From Longimicrobiales bacterium (lineage in GTDB: Bacteria > Gemmatimonadota > Gemmatimonadetes > Longimicrobiales > Gaopeijiaceae), in assembly GCA_951828585.1 (NCBI GenBank), contig OX639991.1:4136001-4200000 (forward strand): a DNA stretch of 64,000 nt, given 5' to 3'. Positions 17,723 to 26,800 of this stretch are shown here, piece after piece (the first letter of the stretch is position 1; each line of letters begins with the position of its first letter). The translations under genes and the position numbers were made by a program. The notes beneath the pieces were generated by a model. The model did not search any database and had not been told where the DNA came from. It saw nothing but the letters and a program-made list of their open reading frames with translations.

Positions 17723-18082
17723 ATGGCTATCAGCCGACGCGATGTGGACCGGAGGGCGGTGGACTTTTCTGACGTGGCTGCCCGGGGCCGGCTGCCACCG
17801 GTTCATCCTGGCGAGATCCTGAGGGAGGAGTTCCTGAGACCGTTCGGGCTGAGCGTCTATCGGCTCGCCCAAGCGCTCCGGATTTCCCGGCCACGCCTCA
17901 ACGAAGTCGTCCGGGGCAGGCGGCGCGTCACGACGGATACCGCGCTTCGCCTGGCACGCTATTTAGGGACGACGGCCGAGTTCTGGATCCGACTTCAGGT
18001 TCGCTACGACCTCGATCACGCCGAATGGAAGCGCCGGGAGATAGAACGCGAGGTAGAGCCTCACTCGTTGCCGGCCGTCTGA
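17723..18082 (+). CDS. HigA-family antitoxin, no own toxin beside it
   Basis: 119 residues with the HigA start signature PPVHPGEILREEFLRPFGLS, the helix-turn-helix YRLAQALRISRPRLNEVVRG and the tail TTAEFWIRLQVRYDLDHA. A HigA of this type normally follows its own small HigB gene. Here it follows, by 35 bp, a different toxin/antitoxin pair, and no second toxin is seen. It may be an orphan regulator or a remnant of a second module. Confidence 0.9.
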   Translation: MAISRRDVDRRAVDFSDVAARGRLPPVHPGEILREEFLRPFGLSVYRLAQALRISRPRLNEVVRGRRRVTTDTALRLARYLGTTAEFWIRLQVRYDLDHAEWKRREIEREVEPHSLPAV

Positions 18083-18205
18083 ATCCAGCAAATCGGTTCA
18101 CCACCCTGAAGCGCCTGTTGACATTCACGACACTGTGTCGTTACGATTGATTGTCGTGCCCCGGAACAGGAACTCGAACCCGCAAACCCAGGGATCCGCC
18201 AAACG

Positions 18206-18574
18206 ATGCTCCCACTTCCCAACGCCGAACTGGCGGTCATGGAGTTGCTGTGGAGGAAGGGCCGCCTGACGTCCCGCGACATCATGGACGAGCTGTATCG
18301 GGATGCCACCAAGCCCCAGCACGGCACGGTGCAGCGCCTCCTGCAGCGGCTCGAGGACAAGGGATACGTGGCGCGAGACCGCGACCTGGGCGTGAACGCC
18401 TTCGCCCCCACCCTCTCCAGGGAGAGCTACGCGACCGGTCAGTTGGAGGTGCTTGCGGAACGGCTGACCGGGGGCTCACTTGCGCCGATGCTCACGCGGC
18501 TGGTCGAGCACAACAAGCTGCCCCGCACCGAGATTGAGAGGCTTCGACGGATTCTGGAGGATCACGATGAGTGA
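18206..18574 (+). CDS. BlaI/MecI/CopY-family transcriptional repressor
   Basis: 122 residues: winged helix LPNAELAVMELLWRKGRLTS and HGTVQRLLQRLEDKGYVARD, then the C-terminal dimerisation helices ending in IERLRRILEDHDE. Such repressors are cleaved when the partner M56 membrane protease is activated. The partner gene starts inside its last codons (8-bp overlap), so the pair forms a sensor-repressor unit. Confidence 0.93.
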   Translation: MLPLPNAELAVMELLWRKGRLTSRDIMDELYRDATKPQHGTVQRLLQRLEDKGYVARDRDLGVNAFAPTLSRESYATGQLEVLAERLTGGSLAPMLTRLVEHNKLPRTEIERLRRILEDHDE

Positions 18575-19985
18575 CATTCTGCTTCAGATCGGCGGGACCA
18601 AGCTGGTCCTCTCGGGCGTGCTCGGCTGCGCGGCGTGGGTGGTGCACCGGCGCTTTCGCCTCCCTGGCATCTCCTACCTGATGTGGCTGCTGGTGCTGGT
18701 GATCCTGCTGGTTCCCGCGGTCATGCCGGTTCCGGTGCTGCCTGTTGCGGCGGGCGTGGAGACCGGGTTGGGGCTGGTGTCGGCCGGATCCTCCGAGGCC
18801 GCGGGCAGTTCCGGGTTCTACGGGACGGCCCTGGGATCCTGGCTCGATGCAATCGGCAAGCGGGGACTGGTGTTGGCATGGCTCCTGGGCACCGCCGCGC
18901 TCCTGGGCTGGTCGCTCTGGCGGGCAGTCCGGTTTCGGCGGACCCTCACGCAGGCGCTGGAGCCCGCCCCACCGGAACTGCAGCGTCAGGCTGCCCGGAT
19001 CAGCCGGCGGCTGGGCCTGTCCCGGGTCCCCGAAATCGACACCACGCATGCGCGCATATCGCCCATGGTGTGGTGGACGGGCGGGCGGGTCCGCGTACTC
19101 ATCCCCAACTTCCTGCTGGCCGAGTCGAGCGACGAGGAAGTCCGTTCGATCCTGGCACACGAACTCGCCCACGTGCGGCGGCGGGACCACCTTGTGCGAT
19201 GGCTCGAATGGGCCGCCTGCTCGGTGTTCTGGTGGAACCCGGCGGCGTGGTGGGCGAGTCGTCAGCTCCGCGCCGCCGAGGAAGCCTGTTGCGACGCGCT
19301 CGTTCCAGCTGCCGCCGGATCCAGACCGAAATCCTACGCGAGCGCGCTGCTGCGCGTCGTTGATGCCGCAAATGAATCACCCATGCTCCGCGCGCCGGTT
19401 ATGGTGAGCCCTGCCAGCGGTGTCGGACAGACCGGATCTCTCGAAAGGAGAATTAAGATGATCGTTGAAAGCAACACAGCCACAGCCCCGCGATGGCTGC
19501 GCACGGCGGCCTGGATCGCGGTGATCTGCGCGCTGCCGCTCGGCCTGGTGTACTGTGGCCAGCCGGACACGGCCGCCACACCCGACGGCGAGACGACGGA
19601 GACGGCCGATGTGGTGGCCGATGACGCCGCCCAGGCCGACGACTCCGACGACGCGTCCGAGGATAGGCGGACGGCGAGGATCAACCAGCTCGGCCGCGAT
19701 CTTCGCGCCAGGGTCGCAGCAGGCGAAATCACCGAAGAGCAGGCCCGCCAGCGCATGTCCAGGATGCGCCAGCGCATGGCAGCTGCCGGGGGCGGGACGG
19801 CCGGCGACCGGGAATCCGCGGATCAGCCATCCGAGGCGGACATCACAGACAGGATCAACCAGGCGCTCCAGGATCTGCGCGCCAGGCTCGAAGCGGGCGA
19901 AATCACCGAAGAGCAGTACAACGAGCGGCTTGCCGGGATCCGGCGGCGCCAGGAAGCCGCGCGGAGCGAGGGACGGGGGTCATGA
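18567..19985 (+). CDS. BlaR1/MecR1-type M56 membrane metallopeptidase with helical C-terminal repeats
   Basis: 472 residues from the ATG at 18567 (GGAGG upstream, overlapping blaI). N-terminal membrane helices are followed by the zinc protease site LAHELAHVRRRDH (HExxH) and EEACCDALV. After a further membrane helix (about residue 315-335, ending VYCGQ) there is an acidic linker. The C-terminus holds two copies of a short helical motif, RARVAAGEITEEQARQRM and RARLEAGEITEEQYNERL. No penicillin-binding sensor domain is present, so the signal is probably not a beta-lactam bound covalently. Likely it cleaves the BlaI repressor on an envelope signal. Confidence 0.88.
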   Translation: MSDILLQIGGTKLVLSGVLGCAAWVVHRRFRLPGISYLMWLLVLVILLVPAVMPVPVLPVAAGVETGLGLVSAGSSEAAGSSGFYGTALGSWLDAIGKRGLVLAWLLGTAALLGWSLWRAVRFRRTLTQALEPAPPELQRQAARISRRLGLSRVPEIDTTHARISPMVWWTGGRVRVLIPNFLLAESSDEEVRSILAHELAHVRRRDHLVRWLEWAACSVFWWNPAAWWASRQLRAAEEACCDALVPAAAGSRPKSYASALLRVVDAANESPMLRAPVMVSPASGVGQTGSLERRIKMIVESNTATAPRWLRTAAWIAVICALPLGLVYCGQPDTAATPDGETTETADVVADDAAQADDSDDASEDRRTARINQLGRDLRARVAAGEITEEQARQRMSRMRQRMAAAGGGTAGDRESADQPSEADITDRINQALQDLRARLEAGEITEEQYNERLAGIRRRQEAARSEGRGS

Positions 19986-20419
19986 CCATGCCGACCCACT
20001 CACGCCTGCTCCGCTCGGCCCTGTCCGTCGCGGTCCTGCCCCTCCTGTCGCTCGCCCTGGTGTCCTGCACATCGGATGTGGAACCGGAAGAGGAGATGCT
20101 CGACATCGAGGCGCTGCAATCGGCCCTCGACGAGGCTCACGCCGCCCACGACGACCAGGCAGACGAGACCCTGGACGACATCGAAACTGCCGCCCACAGG
20201 CAGATCCGAGCCGAAGTGTCACGCGGAGCCCTCAGTGGAGAGGAAGCCCGGCGGCTGAGCGGCACGATCACCCGACTGAAGGCGCGCTTCAATGGAGCGG
20301 TCGAATCCGGACGGCTTACGTTGGAGGACGCCTGCGCTCATTTCCGCGCGGAAATCGTGCGCCTATTCGAGGCGTTGCGCGCCGAAAGAGAGCGCCGACG
20401 ACGCGAAGGCCGCGGGTAG
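19982..20419 (+). CDS. Small lipoprotein with helical hairpin motifs
   Basis: 145 residues. The signal ends LALVSC with Cys at the lipobox, then comes an acidic segment (EPEEEMLDIEALQ) and charged helices. Two segments, VSRGALSGEEARRLSGTI and VESGRLTLEDACAHFRAEI, resemble the AGEITEEE repeats at the C-terminus of the adjacent M56 protein. It overlaps that gene by 4 bp, so it probably belongs to the same signalling unit. No family recognised. Confidence 0.75.
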   Translation: MTMPTHSRLLRSALSVAVLPLLSLALVSCTSDVEPEEEMLDIEALQSALDEAHAAHDDQADETLDDIETAAHRQIRAEVSRGALSGEEARRLSGTITRLKARFNGAVESGRLTLEDACAHFRAEIVRLFEALRAERERRRREGRG

Positions 20420-20461
20420 CGCGCAGAATCCCGGTCCAGCCCGGGGCAAAGTAAACTTAAC

Positions 20462-21397
20462 TTAACCTTCGTCCCGGATCCCGAAGAACGACTCCCGCCG
20501 GGCGAGCGCGCTGCGCAGCACATCGGGCTCGGCGCGGACGAAGCGGACAGGCGTGCCGGGCCGGGCCTGCGCGAGGTCGTCGAGCGCGATTGGATCGACG
20601 GAACCGAGCTTCGCGTAGCCGCCGATGGTCGGGCGGTCCCGCATGAACACCAGCGGAAGGCCATCGCCGGTTACCTGAACGGTGCCGTCCACGAGGGGGG
20701 TCGAGTCGAGGACGCGCGGACCCGTGGTCAGGGGAGGACCGGCCAGACGGCACGCGGTGCGGTCGCTCGCGGAATCCACGGTCCATGTCGAATCGAATAC
20801 CCGCATGCGGTCGTCGCGCGAGAACTCGGCCCACTCGTAGCCGCTGACCAGGGGTATCGTGAGCGAATCCGAGACCGGGGGAATCAGTTCGCCGGGCAAA
20901 CGCCGCACCGGACACCGGTGGCCGGGCGCGCGCCAGCGCAGTGGTTCGCCCGGACGGATGCACCGGCCCAGCAACCCGGGCAGGCCGTCCCGTGCCACGG
21001 CCGACGCGGAACCGAACGCCGTGGCGACGTCCAGCCCGCCGGGGAAGGCGAGGTAGGCGCGCAGCCCCACCGCGCCGTATCCGAGGCGGAGGAGCTGGCC
21101 AGGCTGAACGCGAAGGGTGCGCCACGCGCCCGTCTGCAAGCCATCAAGGGTGGCCGCGCACCCCGCCCCGGCGATCGCCACAACGGTTTCAACTGCGAAG
21201 CGCAGCGAGAAGCCGCCCAGCGTGATCTCGAGCGCGGCCGCCGCAGGGTCGTTGCCGAGGAGCCGGTTGGCCCACAGGTATGCCCGTTGATCCATGGCCC
21301 CCCCGGGAGCCAGACCGGCGCGGCGCCCGGTCCGCCTCCCCAGATCCTGGATCGAGCAGAACGGCCCGGGGCGATTCACGACACCGTGCGCGCTCAT
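20462..21397 (-). CDS. pxpC: 5-oxoprolinase subunit C (biotin-dependent carboxyltransferase fold)
   Basis: 311 residues. PxpABC hydrolyses 5-oxoproline to glutamate with ATP. Family motifs: GPFCSIQDLGRRTGRRAGLAPGGAMD, NRLLGND, ALEITLGGF, RAYLAFPGGLDV, FSRDDRMRVF and MRDRPTIGGYAKLGSVD. The ATG at 21397 overlaps the PxpB stop (ATGA); a GTG two codons earlier is also possible. It is third in a pxpA-pxpB-pxpC operon. Confidence 0.94.
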   Translation of the reverse strand: MSAHGVVNRPGPFCSIQDLGRRTGRRAGLAPGGAMDQRAYLWANRLLGNDPAAAALEITLGGFSLRFAVETVVAIAGAGCAATLDGLQTGAWRTLRVQPGQLLRLGYGAVGLRAYLAFPGGLDVATAFGSASAVARDGLPGLLGRCIRPGEPLRWRAPGHRCPVRRLPGELIPPVSDSLTIPLVSGYEWAEFSRDDRMRVFDSTWTVDSASDRTACRLAGPPLTTGPRVLDSTPLVDGTVQVTGDGLPLVFMRDRPTIGGYAKLGSVDPIALDDLAQARPGTPVRFVRAEPDVLRSALARRESFFGIRDEG

Positions 21398-22065
21398 CCG
21401 CACTGCGCCTCGTAACTATCGCGATCGATCATGCGGAACTCGACCGTGCCACCCGGGCGGAAGCGGGCGATCCGCTCAGTAGGGTCCTCGAACAGCGCCG
21501 ACGGGACGCGACCGACGAGACGCCAGCCACCCGGGCCCGCCGCCGGATAGATGCCGGTGCGCCGGTCCGCGATCCCCACCGAGCCCACCTCCACCCGTCG
21601 GCGCGGCGTGCGCAGGCGCGGCATGGCGATCCGCGGATCCACGTCGCCCAGATATGCGAACCCCGGCGCGAAGCCGGTCGCCAGCACGACGTAGGTGGTG
21701 CGGCTGTGGAGCCGTGCGACCTCCGCCACGCTCAGTCCCGCGCTCACTGACAAGTCCTCGAGGTCCGGCGCCAACTCCGGGTCGTAGCAGACGGGAAGCG
21801 AAACGGGATCGCCCCCGTCGATCTCGGGGACCTTCACAACGCACTCCTTCAAAGCGGCCGACAGGCGGGCCTCAACGTCCACCGGGTCCCAGCTGTGGGG
21901 CGAGCCCTCGATCAGCAGCCGGTTGAACGCCGGGATCGTCGCGCGCACATCCGGGAGGGCGTCACGGGCCAGGCGCTCCAGGCCAAGGACGCGCGCGATG
22001 CCGTCCCGGTCGGCGGACACCGGCAGGGTGACCAGCGCGCTGACCGGGCCCGGGAAGGTGATCAC
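21394..22065 (-). CDS. pxpB: 5-oxoprolinase subunit B (KipI-like)
   Basis: 223 residues starting from a GTG at 22065 that overlaps the PxpA stop (GTGA). The open frame continues upstream only as antisense to pxpA. Family motifs: IPAFNRLLIEG, LPVCYDPELAPDLEDLS, VLATGFAPGFAYLGDVDP, MPRLRTPRRRVEVGSVGIAD and GGWRLVGRVP. Length matches PxpB (about 220-230). The C-terminus overlaps pxpC. Confidence 0.94.
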   Translation of the reverse strand: MITFPGPVSALVTLPVSADRDGIARVLGLERLARDALPDVRATIPAFNRLLIEGSPHSWDPVDVEARLSAALKECVVKVPEIDGGDPVSLPVCYDPELAPDLEDLSVSAGLSVAEVARLHSRTTYVVLATGFAPGFAYLGDVDPRIAMPRLRTPRRRVEVGSVGIADRRTGIYPAAGPGGWRLVGRVPSALFEDPTERIARFRPGGTVEFRMIDRDSYEAQCG

Positions 22066-22793
22066 TCGCCGCGGGGCAACAGCTCCCGGATGCGCCGCAG
22101 GACCTCGCGCGCCGACGGGTTGTCGCCGTGTACGCACAACGTCTCGGCCTGCACGGGGAGTGTTCCGTCGGGTGTCTCCACAAATCTGTCGAGAAGATTC
22201 GCCACGTGCGCTGCGACCGCCTCGTGGTCGCTCAGAACCGCCCCCTGCGTCGAGCGCGGCTGGAGGCGTCCGTCGGAAGCGTAGGCCCGGTCGGCGAAGG
22301 CCTCGAAGGCCAGTTGCAGCTCCGTGTGTCCGAGCATGGCCGCGTGCCGCTCCCGGTCCGGCGTCGCCTGCAGAACGAAGGTGAGCGATGGATCCACGGC
22401 GGCGACGCCTTCGGCCAGCCGCGTGAGGAGCCGGTCGTCGTTCATCATGGCAAGGTACAGGGCGCCGTGCGGCTTGACGTGGTGGAGGCACGTCCCCAGT
22501 GCCACCGCAACCGCTTGAAGCGCCCCGATCTGCGCCTGGATCTCGCGCACGAGCGATTCGGGTGGCCAGTCCAGTCTAAGACGCCCGAAGTTGCGACGGT
22601 CGGGATACCCGGGGTGCGCGCCCGGCTGAACGCCGTGTTCGGCCGCCAGCGACAGCGTGCGCGCCATCGTGTCCGGGTCTCCCGCATGGCCTCCGCACGC
22701 GATGTTGGCCCAGTCGATGAGCGGCATCACCGCCTCGTCGGTCCCCTTCTCCCAGGGCCCGTAGCCTTCCCCCATGTCGCAGTTGATCAGCAT
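22062..22793 (-). CDS. pxpA: 5-oxoprolinase subunit A (LamB/YcsF family)
   Basis: 243 residues beginning MLINCDMGEGYGPWEKGTD. Conserved motifs: ANIACGGHAGDPDTM, GAHPGYPDRRNFGR, HVKPHGALY, FADRAYASDGRLQPRS and ETLCVHGDNPSA. The start is fixed by the family N-terminus; longer frames extend into the divergent neighbour. First gene of the pxpABC operon, divergent from the small gene at 22862 with a 68-bp gap that must hold both promoters. Confidence 0.95.
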   Translation of the reverse strand: MLINCDMGEGYGPWEKGTDEAVMPLIDWANIACGGHAGDPDTMARTLSLAAEHGVQPGAHPGYPDRRNFGRLRLDWPPESLVREIQAQIGALQAVAVALGTCLHHVKPHGALYLAMMNDDRLLTRLAEGVAAVDPSLTFVLQATPDRERHAAMLGHTELQLAFEAFADRAYASDGRLQPRSTQGAVLSDHEAVAAHVANLLDRFVETPDGTLPVQAETLCVHGDNPSAREVLRRIRELLPRGE

Positions 22794-22861
22794 GCGGTAA
22801 GATACTCGCTTCGGAACCACGTCCGCACCCGCCCCCCAACGACGCTCCGATGGAGACCAGC

Positions 22862-23078
22862 CGTGACGACTTCCACCACGCCACACCAAGCGCACACGCC
22901 CATTTCCCTCCTGGCCATGGCTATCCGCCAGGCTCTGCGCGGAATCCGGTTCCGCATCGCGGCCGCGGAGATCCGCAAGGGCATCGCCGCGGGCGAAATC
23001 ACCGAGGAGGAAGGCCGGGGGCGGCTGGCTGCACTGCGCCAGCGGACGGCGGAGGGCCGCGGCGAGGGCGGACTCTAG
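22862..23078 (+). CDS. Small helical protein with SHOCT-like AGEITEEE motif
   Basis: 71 residues from a GTG at 22862 with GGAGACC just upstream. The N-terminal 18 residues are polar; the rest is helical with RKGIAAGEITEEEGRGRLAA. This resembles the two C-terminal motifs of the M56 protein (19670-19960) and short C-terminal (SHOCT-type) domains. It lies alone between divergent pxpA and the convergent HD gene. Real expression is plausible from the ribosome site and shared motif, but not proven. Confidence 0.5.
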
Positions 23079-23111
23079 AAAAAACACCCCCGAGAGGGTC
23101 CCACCGTCCCG

Positions 23112-23708
23112 TCACGGGGTGCGGCGGGCCCTCCGCCGCGCCGCCATGTCCTCCCCGCGAACCTCCAGCACATCCCCCACTGTCCGGAGCCCGTCGATCA
23201 CGTTCTGGATGTGCTCGGCGCGCGGCAGCCCGATCAGTTCGACGCCGAGGTGGACGGCCTCCCTGTGGACCCCGCGTGCGAACGCCTTGTCCTTCAACTT
23301 CTTGGCCACCGACCTGGGCTTCAGGTCGTCGATGCCGTTGGGGCGGACCAGGCAGCAGGCGTAGACCAGGCCGCTGAGTTCGTCGCACGCATAGAGGACG
23401 CGCTCAAGGGGCGTTTCGGGGGCTATGTCGGTGCGGTCGGGGTAGCCGTGGGTCAGGATCGCGTGGACGACCTCATCGGGATAGCCGAGCTCGCGCAGCC
23501 GCGCGACGCCGATGTGGGGATGCTCGTCGGGGTGCTTCTCCCAGTCCAGGTCGTGCAGCAGCCCGGCCAAGCCCCATAGCTCCTCGTCCTCGCCCATCAG
23601 ACGGGCGTAATGGCGCACCGCCGCCTCGACGGCGTACATGTGCTTCCGGAGCGCTTCGCTGTCGACCCATTCCTCGAGCAGGGCGACGGCATCGGATCGG
23701 GTGGGCAT
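23112..23708 (-). CDS. HD-domain phosphohydrolase
   Basis: 198 residues starting MPTRSDAVALLEEWV with AGGA eight bases upstream; a longer frame to 23759 has no better start. HD motif: LHDLDWEKHPDEHPHIG preceded by the conserved His in VEAAVRHYARLM, and the later conserved part YACDELSGLVYACCLVRP. Related proteins are widespread HDIG hydrolases of unknown nucleotide or phosphate substrate. Monocistronic. Confidence 0.88.
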   Translation of the reverse strand: MPTRSDAVALLEEWVDSEALRKHMYAVEAAVRHYARLMGEDEELWGLAGLLHDLDWEKHPDEHPHIGVARLRELGYPDEVVHAILTHGYPDRTDIAPETPLERVLYACDELSGLVYACCLVRPNGIDDLKPRSVAKKLKDKAFARGVHREAVHLGVELIGLPRAEHIQNVIDGLRTVGDVLEVRGEDMAARRRARRTP

Positions 23709-23880
23709 TGCGGATCCTTTCAGTGTATGAGAGAAGCGGGAGATGCCGCTAAGCGCCATCGAGAACGATTCAACGGTGGCACGGACCGAGGACGACAGTC
23801 AACCATGCCCCCCCATTGGACGACGAACCCGCAATCCGCCATTAGTTTTCAACGGCGCTACACCAGAGGACCCAGGCCCG

Positions 23881-26800
23881 ATGTCACCCAGACCCCACCC
23901 AAGAGACCCACCGCGAACATCGTGGCGCCCTACATCCTGGATCCGCCCCGCCCCCCTCCTCATCCCCTTCCTGGCCGCCCTGGCCACCGCCCTCCCCCTC
24001 TCCGCCCAGAGCGCCTCGACCGGCGGCCTGCGCGGCCGCATCCTCGACCGGGACGGCACCCCCGTCGAGGCCGCGCTCGTCACGCTCATCCACACCCGGA
24101 CCGGCGTCGCCAGCACCGCGCTCAGCGTTGCCGACGGCCGCTACACGCTGCGCGGCCAACGCCCCGGCGGCCCCTACCGGGTCACCGTCACACGCCTCGG
24201 CTTCCGCGAGTTCACCCGTGAGGACATCGAACTTCTGTTGGGACAGTTCGTGGATCTCGACGTCACCCTGGTCCCGGACGCAATCGAGATCGAGGCGCTC
24301 GTCGTCGAAGCCGAGCCGGACCCGGAGTTCAACCCGGGGCGTATCGGGATCTCCACCCTCGTGACCTCCGAGGTCCTGCGCGAACTCCCCACCCTGACCC
24401 GCAACTTCCTCGATTTCGCGGCGCTGTCCCCCCTGGTCCGCACCTCCAAGGAGGGCGTGTCGGTGGCCGGCGCCAGCTACCGCTTCAACACCCTCAACAT
24501 CGACGGCGCGCTCAACCAGGACGTCTTCGGACTGTCCACCAACAGCATCGCGGGCGGACGCGCCGGGGCCCGGGTCATTCCGCTCGAGGCCGTCGAACAG
24601 TTCCAGGTCGAGGTCGCGCCCTTCGACATCCGCCAGTCGGGGTTCACCGGCGGCGCGCTGAACGCGGTCACCAAGTCGGGAACCAACGAGTTCGAGACCT
24701 CGGCCTTCGGCTTCTATCGCGGCAGCGGACTGGTCGGCGAACTGGTGATCGACGACGTTTCGACCGTGCCGGAGCTGTCCACCGCGCGTGCGGGTTTCAC
24801 CGCCGGCGGACCCATCCGCCGCGACCGCGCACACTTCTTCATCGCCGGCGAATGGGAGCGGGTGCGCGAACCGCCCAGCGGTTTCCACGTGGGCGAGTCC
24901 GATCCGTTCCGGCTGTCGCTGGTGCCCGACTCGGTGGCCCGCATGAGGTCCCTGCTGCAACAACTGGGGGCGGACCCGGGGACGTCCGCGTCATTCTCGC
25001 TGGAGAACCAGCTCGCGAACCTCTTCGCGCGCGTCGACTGGAAGCTCGGCGACCGTCACGACGCCATGCTGCGCTACAGCTTCGCCTCGGCCGACGACGA
25101 CCCGGATCCCAACCGTCTTCCCGACGCCGCCTACGAGTTCTCGTCGGGCGGCAGCGAGATCCGGTCTCGCAGCCACTCCGCGGTCGCCAGGCTCGTCTCG
25201 TCGCTCGGCAACCGCATCTCGAACGAGTTCGCGGCCAATGTGCAGTTCCTGAGCGACAACGAGACCGCGCGGTCCGCCTTCTCCCAGGTGGAAGTCAGCG
25301 TGGACGGCAAGGTCGGCGATCACTGGGTGACGCGGGACGTGCGGGCCGGGGCCGACTTCTTCGCACAGGACAACGGGCTCGAACAGCGGATCATCCAGCT
25401 CTCCAACAACCTGAGCTACGATGTGGGGACCCATCAGCTGCTTTTCGGCGCGGCCGGCACCTGGTTCAACTTCGACCGCCGCTTCGTGCCCGGCGCTTTG
25501 GGCTCCTACGAGTTCCACAGCCTCGAGGATCTCGCGCTGAACCGGCCGGACCGCTACGAGGTCACGATCCCGCTGACGGACCAGGGCGCGGCCCCGACCT
25601 TCGGCGTGCGGGAGCTGGCGCTCTACGCCCAGGACGAATGGGAGGCCCACGACCGGCTCACGTTGCGTGCCGGGGCGCGCGTGGACATCCCGACCTTCGC
25701 GGGCCGCCCCGAGGCGAACGAGGAGCTGGAGCGGGAACTCGGGATCGATGTCTCGCGGCTCCCCGACAACCGTCTCAACTACTCGGTGCGCGCGGGACTC
25801 AACTGGCGACCGTTCGAGGGGACACAGCTCAGGGGGGGGACCGGTGTGTTCTCTGGCCGGCCGGCCTTCTCCTGGCTGGCCAACGCCTTTCAGAACAACG
25901 GGCTCGCGGTCACGACGATCCTGTGTAGGGGCGACCAGGCGCCGGCCTTCGATCCCTCCGGACCAACGCCTACGGAGTGCGTGGGCGGTTCGGGGCTGGG
26001 CGAGTCGCCTCCCATCATCAACTACTTCGATCCGGATTTCCGATTCCCGCAGGACTGGCGCACGACCTTCGCCGTCGACCAGCGGCTTCCGGGCGGTGTC
26101 GTGCTCTCCGCCAGCTGGATCTCCAACATCGCGCTCCGGCAGATCTTCATCACGAACGAGAATCTGAGTCCTGAACCCCACCCGGGAGGTCCAGAAGACG
26201 GCTTCGGGTTTGGGCTGCGCGACGTGTGGGGAAGCCCGGTGACGGGCAACGACGAGCAGCTGTGGGTGGGAGGCAGGATCAGCGACCTGTTCGGACCGGT
26301 GCTGCGGGTCGGCAACCGGGACGGCAACTATTCCTACGCCGCCACGATGGAACTCCGAAAGGACTTCGGTAGCGCCCTGGCGCTGCGGGCTGGCTACTCC
26401 CTGACACGATCCGCCAACCTTCAGGACCTGCTGTCCATCGACGTCACGTCGAACTACGCGACGACGCCGATCGGCCGCCATCCCAATGAACCGGTTTCAC
26501 AACGATCGAGATTCGACCGGCCGCACAAGGTGGTCGCCAGCGCCCGGACGAGGCTCCTTCCGCGTCTCGGCGGAACGGAGGTCAGCATGATGTACGTGGG
26601 TCAGTCGGGCGTTCCCTACTCCTACGTGTACGACGGCGACCTGAACGGGGACGGCTTCAACGGGCCCCGCGCCGCCCGTCTGGCCAACGACCTGATCTAC
26701 ATCCCGCGCGCAAGCCGTGAACTCCCGTCTCTCATCGTGAGCCAGATTCTATGGGAGGGCTTTCTCCAGGAGGAGGAATGCCTGCGCGAGCAGTGGGCCC

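Noticed and set aside
18150-18195. tRNA-like 3' end on the minus strand (GCGGGTTCGAGTTCCTG then TCCGGGGCAC)
   Set aside because: The T-arm does not pair beyond three bases and no D-arm, anticodon arm or matching acceptor 5' strand is found. At most a decayed tRNA end.
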